NCBI RefSeq assembly: GCF_013377535.1
Contig: NZ_JABCJE010000002.1
Location: forward strand, 124,001-188,000
Reading direction: 5' to 3'
Length of the DNA: 64,000 nt
Source: Donghicola mangrovi
Lineage (GTDB): Bacteria; Pseudomonadota; Alphaproteobacteria; Rhodobacterales; Rhodobacteraceae
This document shows positions 9,797 through 19,191 of the stretch, piece by piece (within the stretch, counting starts at the first letter, position 1; each line of letters opens with the position of its first letter). Both the position numbers and the translations under genes were made by a program. The notes below the pieces were generated by a model. The model worked only from the letters and a program-made list of their open reading frames with translations, did no database searches and had not been told where the DNA came from.

Positions 9797-9826
9797 CTTG
9801 CAGGGGGTATTGTGCAGGACTAAGAC
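9797..9826 (+). promoter_or_regulatory. candidate clpP promoter
   Basis: CTTGCAG at 9797-9803 and TAAGAC at 9821-9826 are spaced like -35 and -10 elements, in the AT-richer gap between the divergent photolyase-like gene and clpP. The CTTG box is compatible with a heat-shock sigma factor, as often seen for clp genes. This is a weak, by-eye call. Confidence 0.25.
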
Positions 9827-9880
9827 TCAGTTAGTTATTTTGAATTCTAATGTCCGAACGACAGCAGGCAGAGGCAAAGA

Positions 9881-10510
9881 ATGCGCGATCCTATCGATAC
9901 TTACATGAACACCCTTGTGCCCATGGTGGTAGAGCAGACCAGCCGCGGCGAACGCGCATACGACATCTACTCGCGCCTTCTGAAGGAACGGATCATTTTC
10001 CTGTCGGGCCCCGTGCACGACGGTATGTCCAGCCTGATCGTGGCACAGCTGCTGCACCTCGAGGCCGAGAACCCCTCGAAAGAGATCAGCATGTACATCA
10101 ACAGCCCCGGCGGTGTCGTGACCTCGGGCCTGTCGATCTATGACACCATGCAGTACATCAAACCCAAGGTCTCGACCCTGGTGATCGGTCAGGCCGCGTC
10201 CATGGGCTCGCTGCTGCTGACCGCCGGTGAAAAGGGCATGCGCTTCTCGCTGCCCAACAGCCGCGTCATGGTGCACCAGCCCTCTGGTGGCTATCAGGGT
10301 CAGGCGACGGACATCATGATCCACGCCCGCGAGACCGAGAAACTGAAGCGCCGCCTGAACGAGATCTACGTCAAGCACACCGGCAACGACTACGAAACCG
10401 TCGAAGCCGCGCTGGAGCGTGACAACTTCATGTCTGCAGAAGATGCAAAGGCATGGGGCCTGATCGACGAAATCGTCGAGAACCGTACAAAGCCTGACGA
10501 GAAGGCATAA
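9881..10510 (+). CDS. clpP: ATP-dependent Clp protease proteolytic subunit
   Basis: Cytoplasmic serine protease that forms the tetradecameric chamber of ClpXP. The 209-residue protein has the full catalytic triad: Ser107 in GQAASMGS, His132 in MVHQPSGG and Asp181 in ERDNFMS. The length is normal. A GAGG site sits about 7 bases before the ATG. clpX follows 142 bases downstream in the same direction, the usual arrangement, with a hairpin between them. Confidence 0.97.
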   Translation: MRDPIDTYMNTLVPMVVEQTSRGERAYDIYSRLLKERIIFLSGPVHDGMSSLIVAQLLHLEAENPSKEISMYINSPGGVVTSGLSIYDTMQYIKPKVSTLVIGQAASMGSLLLTAGEKGMRFSLPNSRVMVHQPSGGYQGQATDIMIHARETEKLKRRLNEIYVKHTGNDYETVEAALERDNFMSAEDAKAWGLIDEIVENRTKPDEKA

Positions 10511-10521
10511 CGGTACTGGTT

Positions 10522-10550
10522 TGTGCCACGGAATACCGCACCGTGGCACA
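10522..10550 (+). terminator. hairpin between clpP and clpX
   Basis: TGTGCCACGG (10522-10531) pairs with CCGTGGCACA (10541-10550) around a 9-base loop, followed by ATTTGACATT. The stem is perfect but the tail is only moderately U-rich, so it may attenuate rather than stop read-through from clpP into clpX. A TTGACA at 10552-10557 could be a -35 box for clpX, but I see no matching -10. Confidence 0.45.
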
Positions 10551-10652
10551 TTTGACATTGTGGCGGTGGGCATGCTGGCCTAGCATCGCTCAAGACCAAG
10601 GGGTTTTCCGGGCACCGGCCCGCGATTACCAACAATGCCGAGAAGGTGAGAT

Positions 10653-11924
10653 ATGTCGAACAATAGCAACGGCGACAGCAAAAATACCCTCTACTGTTCT
10701 TTCTGCGGAAAGAGCCAGCACGAGGTGCGCAAGCTGATCGCCGGCCCGACCGTGTTCATCTGTGATGAATGCGTCGAGCTGTGCATGGACATCATCCGCG
10801 AAGAAACCAAGGGTAGCGGGCTCAAGTCGCACGACGGCGTACCCACTCCCAAAGAAATTTGCGAAGTACTGGATGACTATGTGATCGGCCAGGCGCGTGC
10901 AAAACGCGTTCTGTCGGTGGCGGTACACAACCACTACAAGCGTCTGAACCATTCGCAGGGCTCTTCGGATATCGAACTGTCGAAGTCGAACATCCTGCTG
11001 CTTGGCCCGACCGGCTGCGGTAAGACCCTGCTGGCCCAGACGCTTGCGCGCATCCTTGATGTTCCGTTCACCATGGCGGATGCCACAACCCTGACCGAAG
11101 CCGGTTACGTGGGCGAGGATGTGGAAAACATCATCCTCAAGCTCTTGCAGGCGTCGGAATACAACGTCGAGCGTGCTCAGCGCGGCATCGTCTATATCGA
11201 CGAGGTCGACAAGATCACCCGCAAGTCCGAGAACCCCTCGATCACCCGCGACGTATCGGGCGAGGGCGTTCAGCAGGCTCTGCTGAAGCTGATGGAAGGC
11301 ACCGTGGCCAGCGTCCCCCCGCAGGGTGGCCGCAAGCACCCGCAGCAGGAATTCCTGCAGGTGGACACCACGAACATCCTGTTCATCTGTGGCGGCGCGT
11401 TCGCGGGCATCGACAAGATCATCGCACAGCGCGGCAAGGGCAGCGCGATGGGCTTTGGTGCCGACGTGCGTGACGAGACCCAGAAGGGTGTCGGCGAGCT
11501 GCTCAAGGAACTGGAGCCCGAGGATCTGCTGAAGTTCGGTCTGATCCCCGAATTCGTTGGTCGTCTGCCCGTGATCGCCACGCTCGAGGATCTGGACGAG
11601 GACGCTCTGGTAACCATCCTGACCAAGCCCAAGAACGCTTTGGTCAAGCAGTACCAGCGCCTGTTCGAACTGGAAGACACCAAGCTGACCTTCACCGAGG
11701 ACGCTCTGCTGGCCATTGCGCGCCGCGCCATTGCCCGCAAGACCGGTGCTCGTGGTCTGCGTTCGATCATGGAAGACATCCTGCTGGATACCATGTTCGA
11801 TCTGCCCGGTATGGCCGAAGTCGAAGAGGTCGTGGTGAACGAAGAGGCTGTGAATGCCTCCGAGGCGAAGCCGCTGATGATCTATTCGGAAACCGCCAAA
11901 AAGGGCGGGGCCAGCGCCGGTTGA
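10653..11924 (+). CDS. clpX: ClpX ATPase, specificity subunit of ClpXP
   Basis: AAA+ unfoldase that recognises substrates and feeds them to ClpP. The 423-residue protein starts with a zinc-binding domain (Cys15, Cys18, Cys37, Cys40). The AAA+ domain follows with Walker A GPTGCGKT at 118-125 and Walker B YIDEVD at 181-186. The [13 protein letters not shown]-type stretch and C-terminal sensor region are intact, and the length is typical. Gene order clpP-clpX and the U-tailed terminator that follows indicate a two-gene unit. Confidence 0.97.
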   Translation: MSNNSNGDSKNTLYCSFCGKSQHEVRKLIAGPTVFICDECVELCMDIIREETKGSGLKSHDGVPTPKEICEVLDDYVIGQARAKRVLSVAVHNHYKRLNHSQGSSDIELSKSNILLLGPTGCGKTLLAQTLARILDVPFTMADATTLTEAGYVGEDVENIILKLLQASEYNVERAQRGIVYIDEVDKITRKSENPSITRDVSGEGVQQALLKLMEGTVASVPPQGGRKHPQQEFLQVDTTNILFICGGAFAGIDKIIAQRGKGSAMGFGADVRDETQKGVGELLKELEPEDLLKFGLIPEFVGRLPVIATLEDLDEDALVTILTKPKNALVKQYQRLFELEDTKLTFTEDALLAIARRAIARKTGARGLRSIMEDILLDTMFDLPGMAEVEEVVVNEEAVNASEAKPLMIYSETAKKGGASAG

Positions 11925-11949
11925 TCCGGTGATCTGACACACATTCCAG

Positions 11950-11980
11950 TGCCTGCCCTTGACGGGGCAGGCATTTTTCT
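11950..11980 (+). terminator. Rho-independent terminator of clpX
   Basis: A perfect 9-base stem, TGCCTGCCC (11950-11958) with GGGCAGGCA (11965-11973), is followed at once by TTTTT. It is one of the clearest intrinsic terminators in the window. Confidence 0.88.
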
Positions 11981-12024
11981 TGTCCGGCCCAAGGGGGCCA
12001 GAAATTTCCAGAAGGTTAAGGCAC

Positions 12025-12381
12025 ATGAAGCGCATCAAATCAGGCGGTGTGTTTGAAGAGAAAATCGGCTACTGCCGTGCGGTTGTCGCGGGCGGTTTCG
12101 TCCACGTGGCAGGCACCGTCGGTCAGGGCGACACGGTTCAGGAACAGTGCAAATCGGCGCTCGAAGTGATCGGCGCGGCACTGGAAAAGGCAGGCAGCAG
12201 CTTTGCCGACGTGGTGCGCGTGAACTACTACATGCCCGACCGCGCGGAATTCGAACCCTGCTGGCCGATCCTTGCGGAAACCTTCGGGGAAAACCCGCCC
12301 GCAGCGACCATGGTGGAATGCCGCCTGATCGACGACAAATACCGCATCGAAATCGAAGTTACCGCGCTGGCTCACAGCTAA
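12025..12381 (+). CDS. RidA/YjgF family protein
   Basis: 118-residue member of the Rid family, whose best-known members hydrolyse reactive enamine/imine intermediates from pyridoxal-phosphate enzymes. The small alpha/beta fold is recognisable from AGTVGQG, the central [14 protein letters not shown] segment and the conserved C-terminal [19 protein letters not shown]. In-frame ATG 12025 is preferred to one at 11959, because the latter lies within the clpX terminator. The C-terminal segment is variant compared with canonical RidA, so the subfamily and substrate are uncertain. Confidence 0.82.
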   Translation: MKRIKSGGVFEEKIGYCRAVVAGGFVHVAGTVGQGDTVQEQCKSALEVIGAALEKAGSSFADVVRVNYYMPDRAEFEPCWPILAETFGENPPAATMVECRLIDDKYRIEIEVTALAHS

Positions 12382-12440
12382 GGGACTGGACCTTTCGAGG
12401 CCAATCGGCCATACGGAAGGTAACTAGATCGGAGGCACCT

Positions 12441-12824
12441 ATGGGTATCCTGAACACGCTGCTGAAGGCCGTGACCTGGTGGAACGGCGCCACTCTGAAC
12501 ACCTTGCTCTGGACCAGCCGTCATGGCCAGAAGGTCGGCGAGGACGAGCAGGGCAACGTCTTTTACCAGACCGAAGGCGGCAAGCGCCGCTGGGTGATTT
12601 TCAACGGCGAAGCCGAGGCAAGCCGCGTCAGCCCCGATTGGCACGGCTGGCTGCACTACACCTTTGACGAGCCGCCGACCGACCGTCCGCTGGTTCACAA
12701 GTCTTGGGAAAAGCCCCATCAGGAAAACCTGACCGGTACTGCAATGGCCTATGCGCCCGCAGGGTCCATCCGTCGCCCCGATCCGGCTCCGCGCCAGGAT
12801 TACGAGGCATGGCAGCCTGAATAA
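12441..12824 (+). CDS. NDUFA12-type NADH:ubiquinone oxidoreductase accessory subunit
   Basis: 127-residue homologue of mitochondrial B17.2/NDUFA12, a supernumerary complex I subunit shared by alphaproteobacteria and mitochondria. The WW-rich N-terminus, [29 protein letters not shown] and [13 protein letters not shown] (about 72-84) are hallmarks. GGAGG lies 6 bases before ATG 12441. The neighbouring mlaD and DUF2155 genes follow with minimal gaps, an order often kept in this group. The complex I genes themselves are not in the window. Confidence 0.93.
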   Translation: MGILNTLLKAVTWWNGATLNTLLWTSRHGQKVGEDEQGNVFYQTEGGKRRWVIFNGEAEASRVSPDWHGWLHYTFDEPPTDRPLVHKSWEKPHQENLTGTAMAYAPAGSIRRPDPAPRQDYEAWQPE

Positions 12825-12826
12825 TC

Positions 12827-13276
12827 ATGGCTGAGAACCGTACCGAAGTACTGGTTGGCGGCGCCGTCATGGCGCTGGCCATTGGTTTCGTGGTTTACGC
12901 GGGTCAGGTGGCGGGTCTGTCGGTTGGACAGTCCGCGACCTATCCGCTGACCGCAAGCTTCCGCTCGGCCGAGGGGATTTCCCTCGGGACCGATGTGCGC
13001 TTGGCCGGGGTCAAGATCGGCACTGTCACTGACATGCAGCTGAACCCCCAGACCTTCCGCGCCGAGACCACCATTCAGGTGAAAAACGGCATCGATCTGC
13101 CTGATGACAGCGCGATCACCGTGGCATCCGAAGGTCTGCTTGGCGGCAACTACATGGAGATCGTGCCCGGCGCGTCCCCCGATAACTTCGCCGCTGGCGA
13201 TGACATCGAGGATACCCAGAGCGCGATCAGCCTTGTGTCGCTGATGATGAAGTTCGTCTCCGGGGGCAAAGAGTGA
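12827..13276 (+). CDS. mlaD: MlaD-like MCE-domain lipid transport protein
   Basis: 149-residue protein with one N-terminal membrane helix (about 9-28) and a single MCE domain, the periplasmic lipid-binding part of the Mla system that keeps outer-membrane lipid asymmetry. The segments RSAEGISLGTDVRLAGVKIG and ASEGLLGGNYMEI are diagnostic. It starts two bases after the NDUFA12 stop and ends in a 4-base GTGA overlap with the next gene. The ATPase and permease partners (mlaF, mlaE) are not nearby. Confidence 0.9.
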   Translation: MAENRTEVLVGGAVMALAIGFVVYAGQVAGLSVGQSATYPLTASFRSAEGISLGTDVRLAGVKIGTVTDMQLNPQTFRAETTIQVKNGIDLPDDSAITVASEGLLGGNYMEIVPGASPDNFAAGDDIEDTQSAISLVSLMMKFVSGGKE

Positions 13277-13656
13277 CGCGTTTCGCTGCTCTGGCCCTGG
13301 TGGCGATGTCGCTGCCCGCGGTTGCCCAACAGGCAACCACGCGCGGCACTGGCGCCTATTTGCGCGGTCTGGACAAGATCACCGGCGCAGTCACCGATAT
13401 CGAGGTGAACAACGGTGAATACGCCACTTTGGGGCGGGTCACGATTGCGCTTGGCGAATGCCGTTATCCCCCCAATGACCCCTCGGGCGAGGCGTATGCC
13501 TTTCTTTCTGTCGCGGAAAACGACGGAGCGGCGGTGTTTCAGGGCTGGATGGTGGCGTCTTCCCCGGCGCTGAACCCGATGGACCACCCGCGCTATGACG
13601 TCTGGGTGTTGCGCTGCAAAACCGCCAGCGGGTCTGATTCCAAATCTGCCGAATAA
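13273..13656 (+). CDS. DUF2155 secreted protein
   Basis: 127-residue protein with a Sec signal peptide (cleavage near AVAQQ, about residue 19) and a DUF2155 domain. The domain includes the conserved LDKITG, GECRYPP and HPRYDVWVLRC segments with two cysteines that could form a disulfide. It begins with GTG overlapping the mlaD stop. The biochemical role is unknown; a periplasmic envelope protein is likely from the signal and from the mlaD neighbour. Its last 64 bases overlap the convergent aat gene. Confidence 0.86.
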   Translation: MTRFAALALVAMSLPAVAQQATTRGTGAYLRGLDKITGAVTDIEVNNGEYATLGRVTIALGECRYPPNDPSGEAYAFLSVAENDGAAVFQGWMVASSPALNPMDHPRYDVWVLRCKTASGSDSKSAE

Positions 13657-14231
13657 ATATCCGCCACGTCGGTTAACGCCGCGGCCAGCAGTTTGCGATA
13701 CTTGGCGCGGGGGATTTCAACCGCGCCCAAGCTGGCCAGATGTTTGGTCAGGAACTGCGTGTCGAACAGGGTAAAGCCCGTACGCCGCAAGTGATCCACC
13801 AGCCACGCCAGCGCCAGTTTCGACGCATCGGTGCGGTGGGAAAACATGCTCTCTCCGAAATAGGCGGTGCCAAGGGCCACGCCATAGACGCCGCCGATCA
13901 GCTCGCCCTCGGCCGACCAGATTTCCAGCGAATGGGCGCAGCCCATATGGTGAAGGCGGCAATACAGGTCCAGAATTTCGGCGTTGATCCACGTTTCGGG
14001 CCGGTCCGCACAGGCGCGCATGACCCCCTCGAAATCGCCGTTCAGGGACACGCCGTAACCGCCCTGACGGATGCTCCGCGCCAAGCTGCGCGAGATGTGG
14101 AACCCGTCCAAGGGAATGATGCCCCGCAGCTTGGGGTCCACCCAGAACAGGTCGGGATCGTCCCGCCCTTCGGACATGGGGAACACGCCCGCGGCGTAAG
14201 CATTCAAAAGGAGTTCCGGAGTGATCGTCAT
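13593..14231 (-). CDS. aat: leucyl/phenylalanyl-tRNA-protein transferase
   Basis: Transfers Leu or Phe from tRNA to proteins with basic N-termini, creating N-degrons for ClpS/ClpAP. The 212-residue protein shows the family motifs LLLNAYAAGVFPMSE near the N-terminus, FWVDPKLRGIIPLD, GVALGTAYFGESMFS and FDTQFLTKHLASLGA. ATG 14231 is chosen because it places the LLLNAYAAG motif at the usual distance; an in-frame ATG at 14267 would add 12 residues. The 3' end overlaps the DUF2155 gene. Confidence 0.95.
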   Translation of the reverse strand: MTITPELLLNAYAAGVFPMSEGRDDPDLFWVDPKLRGIIPLDGFHISRSLARSIRQGGYGVSLNGDFEGVMRACADRPETWINAEILDLYCRLHHMGCAHSLEIWSAEGELIGGVYGVALGTAYFGESMFSHRTDASKLALAWLVDHLRRTGFTLFDTQFLTKHLASLGAVEIPRAKYRKLLAAALTDVADIYSADLESDPLAVLQRNTQTS

Positions 14232-14264
14232 AAGCGATGATCCTAATCCGCCCGCCGGAATGCG

Positions 14265-14292
14265 CAAGGGCAGGCGCGATGGCCTGCCCTTG
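14265..14292 (-). terminator. hairpin between accC and aat
   Basis: A perfect 10-base stem (CAAGGGCAGG with CCTGCCCTTG) around an 8-base loop sits between the accC stop and the aat start on the minus strand. It lacks a U-tract, so partial termination or mRNA stabilisation is as likely as full termination. Confidence 0.5.
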
Positions 14293-14318
14293 GGAATGTG
14301 CTCTACTGGTCTGAAAGA

Positions 14319-15665
14319 TCAGCCGAAATTCGCTTTCAGCCACTTCTCTAGCCAATGGATATCGTAGTTGCCGTCGTGGATGTCCTTTTCCGCCAGCAGA
14401 GCATGGAACAGGGGCACGGTGGTGTCCACGCCGTCCACGATCAGCTCGCCAAGGGCGCGGTTCAGACGGGCCAGCGCCTCGGGACGGTCACGGCCGTGCA
14501 CGATCAGCTTGCCGATGAGGCTGTCGTAATAGGGCGGGATCGAATAGCCCTGATACAGCGCGCTGTCCATCCGCACACCCAGACCGCCCGGAGCGTGATA
14601 CTGGGTGATCTTGCCGGGGCAGGGTGCAAAGTTCGGCAGACGCTCGGCGTTGATGCGCACCTCGATCGAGTGACCGTTGATCACCAGATCGTCCTGAGTG
14701 AACGACAGGGGCATACCGGCTGCCACACGGATCTGTTCGCGGACAAGGTCCACGCCAAAGATCGACTCGGTGACGGGGTGCTCCACCTGCAGGCGGGTGT
14801 TCATCTCGATGAAGTAGAATTCGCCGTTTTCGTACAGGAACTCGATGGTGCCGGCACCGCGGTAACCCATTTTCGCGATCGCGTCGGCGCAGATTTTGCC
14901 GATACGCGCACGCTCTTCGGGGGTGATGCAGGGGCCGGGAGCCTCTTCGAAGACCTTCTGGTGACGGCGCTGGAGCGAACAGTCACGCTCGCCCAAGTGT
15001 ACACCGCCGCCCTGACCGTCGCCGAACACCTGAATTTCGATGTGGCGCGGTTTCTGGAGGTACTTCTCGATATAGACTTCGTCATTGCCGAATGCGGCTT
15101 TGGCCTCGGAACGGGCAGTACGGAAAGCGATCTCGATTTCCTGCTCGTTCAGGGCGACCTTCATGCCGCGGCCACCGCCACCGGCGGTTGCCTTGATGAT
15201 GACGGGATAGCCCATCTCGGCGGCGCATTTCTTGGCGTCTTCCACGGTGGGAACGCCGCCAGCGGAACCGGGCACCACAGGAATCCCCAGCTTTTCAGCG
15301 GTTTCCTTGGCGGTGATCTTGTCGCCCATCTGGCTGATATGCTCGGCCGAGGGGCCGATAAAGGTGATGCCGTGATCCTCGACGATCTGCACGAAGTTCT
15401 GGTTTTCCGACAGGAAACCATAGCCGGGATGGATCGCTTGGGCGCCGGTCACTTCGCATGCGGCGATGATCGCGGGGAAGGACAGGTAGCTGTCCGCGCT
15501 CGAGTTCGGGCCGATGCACACAGCCTCGTCGGCCATGCGCACGTGCATCGCGTTGGCGTCGGCGGTTGAATGGACCGCGACCGAAGCGATACCCATCTCG
15601 CGGCAGGCGCGGATGACGCGCAGCGCGATTTCGCCCCGGTTAGCGATCAGGATTTTATCGAACAT
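14319..15665 (-). CDS. accC: biotin carboxylase subunit of acetyl-CoA carboxylase
   Basis: ATP-grasp enzyme that carboxylates the biotin on AccB in the first step of fatty acid synthesis. The 448-residue protein begins with the family signature [19 protein letters not shown]. It contains the glycine-rich ATP loop [10 protein letters not shown], the [10 protein letters not shown] segment and the [14 protein letters not shown] catalytic motif. ATG 15665 is favoured over a GTG at 15677 because GAGG lies just upstream of it. It follows accB by 8 bases, the usual accBC order. Confidence 0.97.
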   Translation of the reverse strand: MFDKILIANRGEIALRVIRACREMGIASVAVHSTADANAMHVRMADEAVCIGPNSSADSYLSFPAIIAACEVTGAQAIHPGYGFLSENQNFVQIVEDHGITFIGPSAEHISQMGDKITAKETAEKLGIPVVPGSAGGVPTVEDAKKCAAEMGYPVIIKATAGGGGRGMKVALNEQEIEIAFRTARSEAKAAFGNDEVYIEKYLQKPRHIEIQVFGDGQGGGVHLGERDCSLQRRHQKVFEEAPGPCITPEERARIGKICADAIAKMGYRGAGTIEFLYENGEFYFIEMNTRLQVEHPVTESIFGVDLVREQIRVAAGMPLSFTQDDLVINGHSIEVRINAERLPNFAPCPGKITQYHAPGGLGVRMDSALYQGYSIPPYYDSLIGKLIVHGRDRPEALARLNRALGELIVDGVDTTVPLFHALLAEKDIHDGNYDIHWLEKWLKANFG

Positions 15666-15673
15666 CTGGTGCC

Positions 15674-16165
15674 TCACTCGATGATAACGAGCGGTGCGCC
15701 GTATTCCACAGCCGAGCCGTCCTCGACGAGGATGCGCTTGACGGTGCCCGATTTGGGGGCGGGGATGTGGTTCATGGTTTTCATCGCTTCGATGATGAGG
15801 ATGGTGTCACCCTCTTTTACCTGTGCGCCCACGGTGATGAACGACGCAGCGCCGGGTTCGGGCTGCAGATAAACGGTACCCACCATCGGCGAGGTTACGG
15901 CGCCGGGGTGGTCTGCGGGGTTGTCGCTGGCGGCAGGCGCTGCGGCGGGGGCAGCGGCAGCTGCGGGCGCTGCGGCAACGGGGGCAGCGGCGTATTGGAC
16001 GGGCGCAGGGGCGACGACGGGGGCCGCGCGCGACACGCGCACATCAAGGCTGTCGTCCTCGCCATATTCGCGCTTGACCTGAAGCTCGGTCAGATCGTTT
16101 TCGCGCAGCAGTTCTGCCAGGGCCTGGATAAAGGCGACATCTGCGTCATGGGAATGTTTGCTCAT
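15674..16165 (-). CDS. accB: biotin carboxyl carrier protein
   Basis: Carries biotin between AccC and the carboxyltransferase. The 163-residue protein has a short N-terminal helical region, a flexible linker of Ala and Pro (about 47-85) and a C-terminal biotinyl domain. The biotinylated lysine is Lys129 in EAMKTMN. The gene heads the accBC pair. A 233-base upstream gap with AT-rich sequence and dyads probably holds the promoter. Confidence 0.96.
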   Translation of the reverse strand: MSKHSHDADVAFIQALAELLRENDLTELQVKREYGEDDSLDVRVSRAAPVVAPAPVQYAAAPVAAAPAAAAAPAAAPAASDNPADHPGAVTSPMVGTVYLQPEPGAASFITVGAQVKEGDTILIIEAMKTMNHIPAPKSGTVKRILVEDGSAVEYGAPLVIIE

Positions 16166-16187
16166 ACCGTCCTCGATGATAGCTATT

Positions 16188-16214
16188 CTCTGCCCTTATG
16201 AGAGATAGGCAGAG
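16188..16214. promoter_or_regulatory. inverted repeat in the accB upstream region
   Basis: CTCTGCC (16188-16194) and GGCAGAG (16208-16214) form a perfect 7-base inverted repeat about 25 bases from the accB start. It could be an operator or a leader hairpin near the ribosome site. A second palindrome, TTACC-tag-GGTAA, lies at 16364-16376 near the rutR end. Function is unknown. Confidence 0.35.
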
Positions 16215-16398
16215 TTCTCGAATTTGCAGGGCTTATACGCGGTCAATTATCGCGTGAAAAGCGTTGGATCACCGTTTGGGCCCTTGAAACGCTCGGTTTC
16301 ACCTCACGGATGAGTGAATTATCTATAAAATGAATTGCGATGATAGATAAATTCGCGGGCGCGTTACCTAGGGTAATTTTCGTACTTGCGCGCCGCGA

Positions 16399-17013
16399 TC
16401 AGACCTTGAGCATCCGGGTGAACAGGGTGGTCAGATAGCTGTCTGCTTCGGCGAAAATCTGGTCCTGATCCTCTTCGAGGATGGCGCGAACCTGTACGTC
16501 AAAGTCAGCATAATGCTGGGTCAGCGACCAGATCGAGAAGATCAGGTGATAGGGATCAATCTCGGCGATGCGCCCTTCGGCGGACCACTTGCGGATGATC
16601 ACGACCTTGCTGTCCACCAGTTCCTTCAGTTCGCCGGTGATGGCGTGCATCATGCGGGGCGCGCCCTGCAGGATTTCGTTAGCGAACAGGCGGCTTTCGC
16701 GCGGGTAGTCGCGGCTCATTTCCAGCTTGCGCTTCATGTAAGACAGGATTTCGTCGATCGGGTCGCCGTTTTCATCCATCTCGCGCAGGGGGTCCAGCCA
16801 GTTGTCCAGCAGACCTTCCAGCACCTCGGTGTGGATCGCTTCCTTGGAGGGGAAGTAATACAGCAGGTTCGGTTTGGACAGGCCCGCCTCTTTGGCGATC
16901 TGGTCCAGCGTGCTGCCGCGGAACCCGAATTGCGAGAACACGACCAGAGCGGCCTCGAGGATCGCTTCGGTGTTTTTCTGCTGAATGCGGGTTTTGGGTT
17001 TGCGCTGGGTCAT
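16399..17013 (-). CDS. TetR-family regulator, RutR-like
   Basis: 204-residue TetR-type repressor. The N-terminal helix-turn-helix runs about 17-60, with FSQFGFRGSTLDQIAKEAG and the hallmark LSKPNLLYYFPSKEAI. The C-terminal half keeps the RutR pattern (LEMSRDYPRESRLFANEILQGAP, YHLIFSIWSLTQHYADF), so it belongs to the RutR/YcdC group that senses pyrimidines in Escherichia coli. No rut operon is present here. A single RutR-like half-site GGTCAA lies at 16241 upstream of accB, which is too little to name a target. Confidence 0.88.
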   Translation of the reverse strand: MTQRKPKTRIQQKNTEAILEAALVVFSQFGFRGSTLDQIAKEAGLSKPNLLYYFPSKEAIHTEVLEGLLDNWLDPLREMDENGDPIDEILSYMKRKLEMSRDYPRESRLFANEILQGAPRMMHAITGELKELVDSKVVIIRKWSAEGRIAEIDPYHLIFSIWSLTQHYADFDVQVRAILEEDQDQIFAEADSYLTTLFTRMLKV

Positions 17014-17148
17014 TTGGGGTAACTACGGTGCGCAGGAACCCCTTGTAAAGCACAGAAATGCCCGCAAAACGGGGTAAAAACGGCTGAATATTAGGCGCGG
17101 GCGCAAAAACCTGCCGATTGGCCGAAGGTTCTTGCGCGGATCAGGCCC

Positions 17149-17382
17149 TTAGGCGCGTTTCAGACGCGCCTCGCGGCCCCCGCGCCGCTGTTTGTGCTGC
17201 GCCTCGCGAGAGGGCAGTTCGCCCATCACCTTGCGGCGCAGGTCCGGCGTCATGCGGGACCACGCGGTGATCTCGTCGATGGTGCGCAGGCAGCCGGTGC
17301 ACAGGCGTGTTTCCGGGTGGATCACGCAGATCTTGATGCAGGGGCTTTCGATTTCGTCACGCTTCCAGATGTCGTCGGTCAA
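17149..17382 (-). CDS. DUF1289 small cysteine-rich protein
   Basis: 77-residue protein whose N-terminal half carries [17 protein letters not shown] followed by TGC, the cysteine pattern of the DUF1289 family, then [11 protein letters not shown] and a very basic tail. The family is thought to bind metal or an iron-sulfur cluster, but its role is unknown. No ATG is available at the family's usual start. A TTG at 17382 overlaps the ruvX stop as TTGA, like the GTGA join before ruvX, so I take TTG as the start. Confidence 0.8.
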   Translation of the reverse strand: MTDDIWKRDEIESPCIKICVIHPETRLCTGCLRTIDEITAWSRMTPDLRRKVMGELPSREAQHKQRRGGREARLKRA

Positions 17383-17855
17383 TCGGTTCTTCCCAGATGG
17401 GCAAGGCGGTCCAGTGCGCCCTGAAGGATATAGCTGGCCGCCACGTGGTCGATAACCTCGGCACGGCGGCGGCGGGATGTGTCGGCCTCGAGCAGGGCGC
17501 GTTCGGCGGCAACGGTCGACAGACGTTCGTCCCAAAAGGTCATGGGGATGTCGGTCAGCTTCGACAGGTTGCGCGCAAAGGCGCGGGTCTTTTGGCAGCG
17601 GGGGCCTTCGGAGCCGTCCATGTTGCGGGGCAGGCCCAGAACAATGCCAGAGATATTGCGTTTGGCCAGAATGGCCAGCAGAGCCTCGGCATCCAGACCG
17701 AATTTCTTGCGGCGGATGGTTTCGAGGGGGCTGGCCACGCCGCGGAACGTGTCCGAGACCGCGACGCCAATGGTTTTGTCGCCGAAATCCAGACCGGCCA
17801 GAGCGGTCATCGGGGGAACGGCTGCGGCAAACTCCGCGATGTCTTCGTAGATCAC
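17379..17855 (-). CDS. ruvX: Holliday junction resolvase-like protein RuvX (YqgF)
   Basis: 158-residue RNase H-fold nuclease of the RuvX/YqgF family, linked to 16S rRNA maturation and possibly recombination. The motifs are [17 protein letters not shown] at about 18-34 (first acidic residue), [15 protein letters not shown], and [12 protein letters not shown] with a late [12 protein letters not shown] 17855 overlaps the ccmI stop by four bases (GTGA), and the gene ends in a TTGA overlap with the DUF1289 gene. Confidence 0.92.
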   Translation of the reverse strand: MIYEDIAEFAAAVPPMTALAGLDFGDKTIGVAVSDTFRGVASPLETIRRKKFGLDAEALLAILAKRNISGIVLGLPRNMDGSEGPRCQKTRAFARNLSKLTDIPMTFWDERLSTVAAERALLEADTSRRRRAEVIDHVAASYILQGALDRLAHLGRTD

Positions 17856-19084
17856 TGGGCCACTCCGGTGTTCGCGGCCGCTGCGCGGATGGTTTCCAGC
17901 TCGGCAGGGCGGTCGGCAAAGCGGGCCTGCGCCTCGGTCCAGATGGCCTGCGCCTGTTCCTTTTCGCCCAAGACGCCATAGGCGTTGATCAGGCGGGCCC
18001 ATTCCTCGGCACTGCCGCCTTCGGTGGCCAGACGCTCGGACAGGTTGGCGACCATGCCGCGGATCATGTTCTGGCGGTCTTCCTCGCTCATTTGGGCGGC
18101 GTTGGCCATGTCTGCCGCGTTGGGGCCGCGCAGCATGGGCGCGCCACCTTCGGGGGGCAGCTGGTATTCGACGCCTGCACGCATCGCGACCTCTTCGATC
18201 TGGGCACGGATCGGTGCAATCCACGGGGCATCTGCGGGGCCCTTGCGCAGAAGGCTGTTCCAGATGTTGAACGCTTTGTCGGGGCGGTCGTTCTGGGTCA
18301 GCATCAGACCCCAATAGTACAGGGCAGTGGCGTTGGTGTTATCGCGCGTTAGCGCCGCTTTCAGAGCGTTTTCCGCCTCGGGCGAGACATAGCCACCGGC
18401 GGCCAGAATCAGCACATCCGCATAGTCGGCGTAATCGGTCGAGGTCGCCTCATCGCCCTTGATTTGCAGGATGCGGGCCTGAGCCTCGTGGGCCTGAACA
18501 TAGTTGCCAAGGGCCGCCTCGTTGCGCACCAGCAGTTCCTGACCCTGCAGGTCATCGGGGCGCTGCGCCACGGCGGCGCGCAGCTTTTCCACCAACTCGA
18601 CGTATTTGGGATCGATCTGGTCGGCGGGGATGGGGGGCATTTCGGCCTCGGCTTCGGTCTGCGCGGGACGGTCGGCGCGGCGCTCTTCGGCCATGCGGAT
18701 GCGGTCCTTGAGCGCCAGATCGCCATAGCCAAACGCGCCATAGTGGCTGTACATCCACCAGCCGCCACCCAGCATCAGCGCGCCAACGATCGCGGCCAAG
18801 GCATAGGTCGCAGAACGGGGCTGACCCTTGCCGGATTGCTCTTCGGCAAGCTTGGCATCAGCGGTCAAAATGCGACGTCCGATTTCCGCCTTCAGGCGGT
18901 CCACTTCTTCGGGGGCGATGACACCGCGGGCGGCGTCACGCTCGACCTCTTTCATCTGGTCGCGATAGACCTTCAGATCATAGGCAGCGGCGGGTTCGGC
19001 GCCGGATTTGCCGCGAACAAGCGCCAATATAAGAAGAAGCGCAACCAAAGCGGCCAGGCCAAAGGTAATGATCCAGAATGTCAT
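17852..19084 (-). CDS. ccmI: cytochrome c biogenesis protein CcmI
   Basis: 410-residue membrane-bound chaperone that holds apocytochrome c for haem attachment by CcmFH. It has a first transmembrane helix (about 3-23), a cytoplasmic stretch, a second helix (about 92-112, [14 protein letters not shown]) and periplasmic TPR-like repeats (about 150-300), including [23 protein letters not shown]-type helices. GGAGATG precedes the start. It is about 30 kb from ccmABCDG. ccmE, ccmF and ccmH are not in the window. Confidence 0.92.
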   Translation of the reverse strand: MTFWIITFGLAALVALLLILALVRGKSGAEPAAAYDLKVYRDQMKEVERDAARGVIAPEEVDRLKAEIGRRILTADAKLAEEQSGKGQPRSATYALAAIVGALMLGGGWWMYSHYGAFGYGDLALKDRIRMAEERRADRPAQTEAEAEMPPIPADQIDPKYVELVEKLRAAVAQRPDDLQGQELLVRNEAALGNYVQAHEAQARILQIKGDEATSTDYADYADVLILAAGGYVSPEAENALKAALTRDNTNATALYYWGLMLTQNDRPDKAFNIWNSLLRKGPADAPWIAPIRAQIEEVAMRAGVEYQLPPEGGAPMLRGPNAADMANAAQMSEEDRQNMIRGMVANLSERLATEGGSAEEWARLINAYGVLGEKEQAQAIWTEAQARFADRPAELETIRAAAANTGVAQ

Positions 19085-19155
19085 GTCATCTCCACAGTTG
19101 GTGGCTATTTAGGCAGTTATCAGTCTTGGAAAAAGTCAAAATCGCGCCATAACCA

Positions 19156-19191
19156 CCCTATGTCGCATAGGGTCCGGTCTGCATGTCGCAT
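19156..19191. promoter_or_regulatory. repeated ATGTCGCAT boxes, candidate operator of the sarcosine oxidase operon
   Basis: ATGTCGCAT occurs at 19160-19168 and again at 19183-19191, a spacing of 23 bases or about two helical turns. The first copy is embedded in a perfect palindrome CCCTATG-tcg-CATAGGG (19156-19172). The site lies between divergent ccmI and the sarcosine oxidase genes, 93 bases before the latter start. Tandem repeats at this spacing are typical of AraC-type activator sites; the regulator is not identified. Confidence 0.4.

Noticed and set aside
16241-16246. GGTCAA half-site upstream of accB as a RutR operator
   Set aside because: The known site is a longer palindrome and only half is present; such six-base matches are frequent by chance.
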